Positions 60,515 through 64,000 of a stretch of DNA of 64,000 nucleotides are shown one piece after another (position 1 is the first letter of the stretch; the number at the start of each line of letters is the position of its first letter). Origin of the DNA: Cavenderia fasciculata (lineage: Eukaryota > Evosea > Eumycetozoa > Acytosteliales > Cavenderiaceae); NCBI RefSeq assembly GCF_000203815.1, contig NW_004457737.1, positions 868,001 to 932,000 on the forward strand, in the 5' to 3' direction. The notes under the pieces were generated by a model. It saw nothing but the letters and a program-made list of their open reading frames with translations, was not told the origin of the DNA and made no database searches. A program made the position numbers and the translations under genes.

Positions 60515-62512
60515 ATGATGATTAAAGACAAGAAGAAAAAGGATCTACTGTTCCTCATCTTCATCTATGTTATGTTTGCAGTCACCTCGGATACCCTTCT
60601 CGTCAATTCACAAGTAACTATCAATGAAAACGAAGGTAAGATAATCTCTAGAGCTATCTATACACATGGACGAGCTATAGGAAAGGATTGTAAATATATT
60701 ATAGTAAAATTAATATCTTGTCGTTTGTATTGACCTATCATTATAATGATAATATAGTACCATCTCTTACCTTTATGATCAAACAATATGGAGTAAGTTG
60801 GACGTTGGTTGGTAATGTTCTATCAAATTACCGAAAAAATGATATCAAAGTTGTCAATGGATCGTTTACTCTTCTGTATGTATTCAATACAACTCTGTGT
60901 GTGGGGGGGGGGGGGGGGGGGGGTATCAATCAAATCAATCAATAATAGGTTTCATTGACAATTATTCATTTATTTATATTTGTAGATCATTTCTAGTGTT
61001 GAATACACAACAATTTAACGACTCTGGATTACCAGATCAATCTCTTTCATCACTCTATTTTCCAAATTTGACTTCTCTCGTAATCAGCTCGCTTCAAAAA
61101 GATGGTAGTATCAACATTCTCTACATGGTTAGGAATCTATCCAACCTCAAAACACTCGCCGTCAGGGGCCTAAGTATTCCCTATATTCCCGATGGTTTCC
61201 CATTCACTTTAAACAAACTCACCGAATTGTATGTATATATTAGTTACTATTATATAATATCAGTTACTATTATCTCTCATATGATATCAATAATAATACC
61301 AACAACAACAACAACAACATTTACTTTCCTTTATTTACTTTAGATGGTACTATGGTCCCGCTTTACCCAAGAATATAAATTCATTATATTATCCTCAACT
61401 GACTGTTTTGTATGTATTTAAACTATAGTAATATCTATCTATAGTATAGTTGATATATTTACCTACGTAGCTACGTACTAATTCTTTCAACCAATCAAAT
61501 GATAGGATGATAGGTCAGTACATCGAACCTGTGCCAGATGGTTTGGGAGAGGGTCTAATGATAGATGTGACTCTGGCTCATTTAAGCTCCTATTTCCCGT
61601 CGACTAGATATATCCATCGGTTACCAAACTCTTTATGTGGCGCAATCTATTTATCAGATGATTGGCCAGCCGACAACAAGACCCAATATGCAGCCGATTG
61701 TTTCAAATGCTTTGGAGCCCAGATTTCTCCATATAAGCCTTATGGTGGGTACGAATATAAGCTTGGAGGATACAATTATCCTTGTGGTATGTATCATCTC
61801 TTTTTCGAAATAATCAAATACAAGTATATGTATGTATTAACATTTATTATTATTTTTTCTATTTAATTTAGATATCAGGGTAACATCATTATACTATAAG
61901 ACAAATGATACAGTTATTATCAATGGTAATAATCTTCAATCGTCTTTTCAGCGTGATACTCCATCGGTCAATGGAGTGTCCAATTTCATCCTCAACAACC
62001 AAATTTTAGAATACAAAAGAGTTGATTTAAATGCAATACAAGATCGAGTGGTGTTGGGGTATGGTGAAAAAATAACGGTTTCCATTCCAGTATTATTCAC
62101 TCGAATTAATCTAGGCAGTTTTATAACAATCGATCAACAACCTTTTGGAATCAATATATCAATCAATCTAAATTATAATATCAATATTCCCCATACTATG
62201 TTTTTAAATGGTGTTGCTTGTAGAAAAGATAGTGCTATCTATATCAAAGATAGATTAACATGTTTCTTTCCACTTCAAATATCATCACAATCAACTTTAT
62301 TGAATTATAATATTGCCAATATCAGAAATAATGAAATATATCAATCCAATTTTACAAGACGTATGTTATGTTAATTAATTATAATTACGATATTTAATTA
62401 ACTATTAATTAATTATTATTTTTTCCAAATACAAATAGAATACCCTACACTTTCCAACAACAACAATTATATTATAACGATGAATGAATCAGTGACGGAA
62501 TATAAATTATAA
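60515..62512 (+). CDS. Array copy B: same family, ends before the membrane segment
   Basis: Exons 60515-60635, 60758-60875, 60986-61228, 61344-61409, 61506-61786, 61872-62360 and 62439-62512 follow the exon pattern of copy A with identical phases and nearly identical lengths. The protein has 463 residues. Exon 1 is unrelated to that of A and C (MMIKDKKKKDLLFLIFIYVM), but is still a hydrophobic leader. LRR-like, Cys and IPT-like parts match A. In exon 7, a TAA (62510-62512) falls where A has GAA, so the stalk, membrane helix and tail are not made. The product could be a secreted form or the gene may be decaying; the frame is otherwise intact. Confidence 0.75.
60903..60923 (+). repeat. Run of 21 G in intron 2 of copy B
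   Basis: Intron 2 of array copy B (60876-60985) contains an unbroken run of 21 guanines, in a window where even short G runs are rare. Copies A and C lack it at this position. It could form a G-quadruplex or be prone to length change and sequencing error. Confidence 0.85.
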
Positions 62513-63016
62513 TTAATTGGTCAATGCGGAATGATCAATCAGACACTTAGTATGAGCAGTATAAGTACAACAATGTACTTGATACTGATCAACAATACCG
62601 ATTGTATTATTACATCAATCAATTCAACTTATTTGGAATGTATCATTATATTGAATACAAATACAACAACAGTATATCAACAACAACAAATAGAAGGAGG
62701 AGTCAGTGGTAGTGATGGTGAATTTGTTGAGATTTATATATCGATTGATGGACATTCATTCACATCTCACAATTCTATTTATATTAAATATCCTTTGCCT
62801 CCTGCGTCCTCCTCCTCCTCCTCTTCGTATTCGTCGAATGATATTAGTAATAGCGATTACCAACCAAACAACACCAAATATTATATTATTGCTGGTGTTT
62901 TAGGTGGAGCATTGGTAGCAGGAGTTACTGCTTTAATAGTCATGCGCATCAAGAGAAAACAACTGATCAATTCAAGAATCAAATTCAACAATCGACTTGC
63001 ATTAAAGAAACTATAA
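62513..63016 (+). pseudogene. Untranslated 3' part of copy B (stalk, membrane helix, tail)
   Basis: Beyond the TAA at 62510, the same frame stays open to 63016 and encodes a Ser-rich stalk, YYIIAGVLGGALVAGVTALI and a basic tail ending in LALKKL, all very close to copy A. The lack of further breaks suggests the stop is recent, or that it is read through or is an assembly error. Confidence 0.7.
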
Positions 63017-63190
63017 TTTTGTAATAATAATCATAATAATATAATATTTTAATTGTTATATTAATACATACTATTTATTTATTTAAAAATGTTAATTGCC
63101 CGATGATGAAAAATATTTTTATCTTTAATTATCTTTATTTTTAACATCGGGGGTACCCTAAGTGCACTTGTATTATACGTACGATGAATC

Positions 63191-63271
63191 TTCGATAACA
63201 ACAAACTCATAGATAGATAAGAGATAGATAGGATAGAGTGCACGCTTGCTCACACACACACACACACGCAC
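63191..63271 (+). promoter_or_regulatory. Upstream block conserved between array copies C and A
   Basis: Matches 57793-57865 base for base apart from a longer CA repeat and small changes. It sits directly before the copy C start. The duplication therefore includes the promoter. Confidence 0.6.
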
Positions 63272-64000
63272 ATGTTCATGTTGTCTCACTGTCAAGTTGG
63301 CTTCTTTTGGCTGCTGTTGCTGATCGTGGTGTCTGTGAACACCCTTGGATCATTAGTCAATGCTCAACCTTCTCCTCTCACAATCAATGCTAATGAATGT
63401 AAGATATACATATATATTTCAAATCAACGAATTTGTAGTCATTAATAAATACATCATGTTATATTATAGTACCATCTCTAAGCTTTATGATCAAACAATA
63501 TGGAATGAATTGGACATTGGTTGATAATAAGCTATCAAATTACGATAACAGAGATGTCATTGTTGTCAATGGATCCTTTACTTCTCTGTATGTATACAAT
63601 GCAAATCAACCAAGTGAGTTAGTGACTACTCGGCGTTATGATGATGGATGATAACAACTTACTTTGATTCTATTGATTGTATGTAGATCATTTTTATCGA
63701 CGAGATCACAACAATATACATACTATGAATTGCCAGATAAGCCACTTTCAGCACTCTATTTTCCAAACTTGGCCAATCTCCGTATCACTTCACTACAGAG
63801 GGATGGCAGTATCAACATTCTCTACATGGTCAGAAATCTATTACGACTCAAAACACTAGCCCTCGTTAGCACTCTCACCCAGTATATCCCCGAAAGATTC
63901 CCATATGCTTTAAAACTAACTTCTTTGTATGTATATTATAGTATTGTAATAGTGTACTATGGTAGTGGTAGTATAGCATCTTCTAACAACAAAACAACCT
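63272..64000 (+). CDS. Array copy C: same family, partial (runs off right edge)
   Basis: Exons 63272-63398, 63470-63587 and 63687-63926 are visible; the following intron continues past the window end. Exon 1 encodes almost the same signal peptide as copy A (ending VNAQPSPLTINANE). Exon 2 has the shared LSFMIKQYGMNWTLVDNKLS line and exon 3 the LRR-like LYFPNLANLRITSL and ILYMVRNLLRLKTLA. Exon 3 differs more from A than exons 1-2 do. All three exons are open. The remainder lies outside. Confidence 0.8.

Noticed and set aside
1-64000. tRNA, rRNA, CRISPR arrays, and retroelement or DNA-transposon coding regions
   Set aside because: Looked for tRNA B-box-like words, rRNA-like GC-rich blocks, regularly spaced repeats, and reverse transcriptase, integrase or transposase motifs; none found by eye.

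Overview
This 64-kb window is nuclear DNA from a dictyostelid social amoeba (Amoebozoa). It is AT-rich, with long A/T runs and ATT/TAA microsatellites between genes. Most introns are short (about 60-100 bases), with GTAAGT/GTATGT donors and TTTAG acceptors. Gln/Asn-rich proteins are common. Several families are typical of dictyostelids: a family-3 GPCR with a BMP-type ligand domain, IPT/TIG-EGF cell-surface proteins of ComC/Tgr type, divergent actin, and a LITAF protein with PPQGYA repeats. Coding base composition is less extreme than I would expect for Dictyostelium discoideum, so another dictyostelid genus is likely. I cannot name the species.

Layout, left to right. 0-6 kb: end of an unknown gene, a secreted nucleobase-deaminase-like enzyme, a 2.2-kb gap and a Grl-type GPCR. 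6-15 kb: APC/C subunit 2, a broken beta-helix membrane-protein gene and a kinesin-1-like motor. 16-26 kb: a broken C-type-lectin/IPT/EGF membrane protein, an ILVBL-like ThDP lyase, a TPR protein, the nucleoporin NDC1 (seven exons, six membrane spans) and mitochondrial ATP synthase subunit d. 27-47 kb is dense with housekeeping genes: a beta-helix protein, mitochondrial Lon, tRNase Z (ELAC2) with an in-frame TAG, a lipase-like hydrolase, a kelch protein, two small unknown proteins, a divergent actin, the rRNA methyltransferase RRP8, WDR92 and a GST-like protein. 47-57 kb: a giant 1,772-residue IPT/EGF surface protein flanked by two copies of a palindromic hairpin element, then a LITAF protein and a small secreted protein.

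57.5-64 kb is the most unusual part. It is a tandem array of a seven-exon gene family that I do not recognise by name. Each unit encodes a signal peptide, a leucine-rich-repeat-like region, a Cys-containing module, a beta-rich IPT-like region, a Ser/Asn stalk, one transmembrane helix and a basic tail. There is a 3' relic of a lost unit, an apparently intact copy A, a copy B with a stop just before the stalk and membrane segment, and a copy C that runs off the window. The structure resembles a young, recombining cell-surface receptor cluster. A role in recognition or adhesion is inference only.

Splice junctions were chosen by reading frame and donor/acceptor consensus and were not tested by RNA. 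Several genes (beta-helix, lectin/ComC-like, TPR, tRNase Z, array copy B) show apparent frameshifts or stops that may be real decay or assembly errors.
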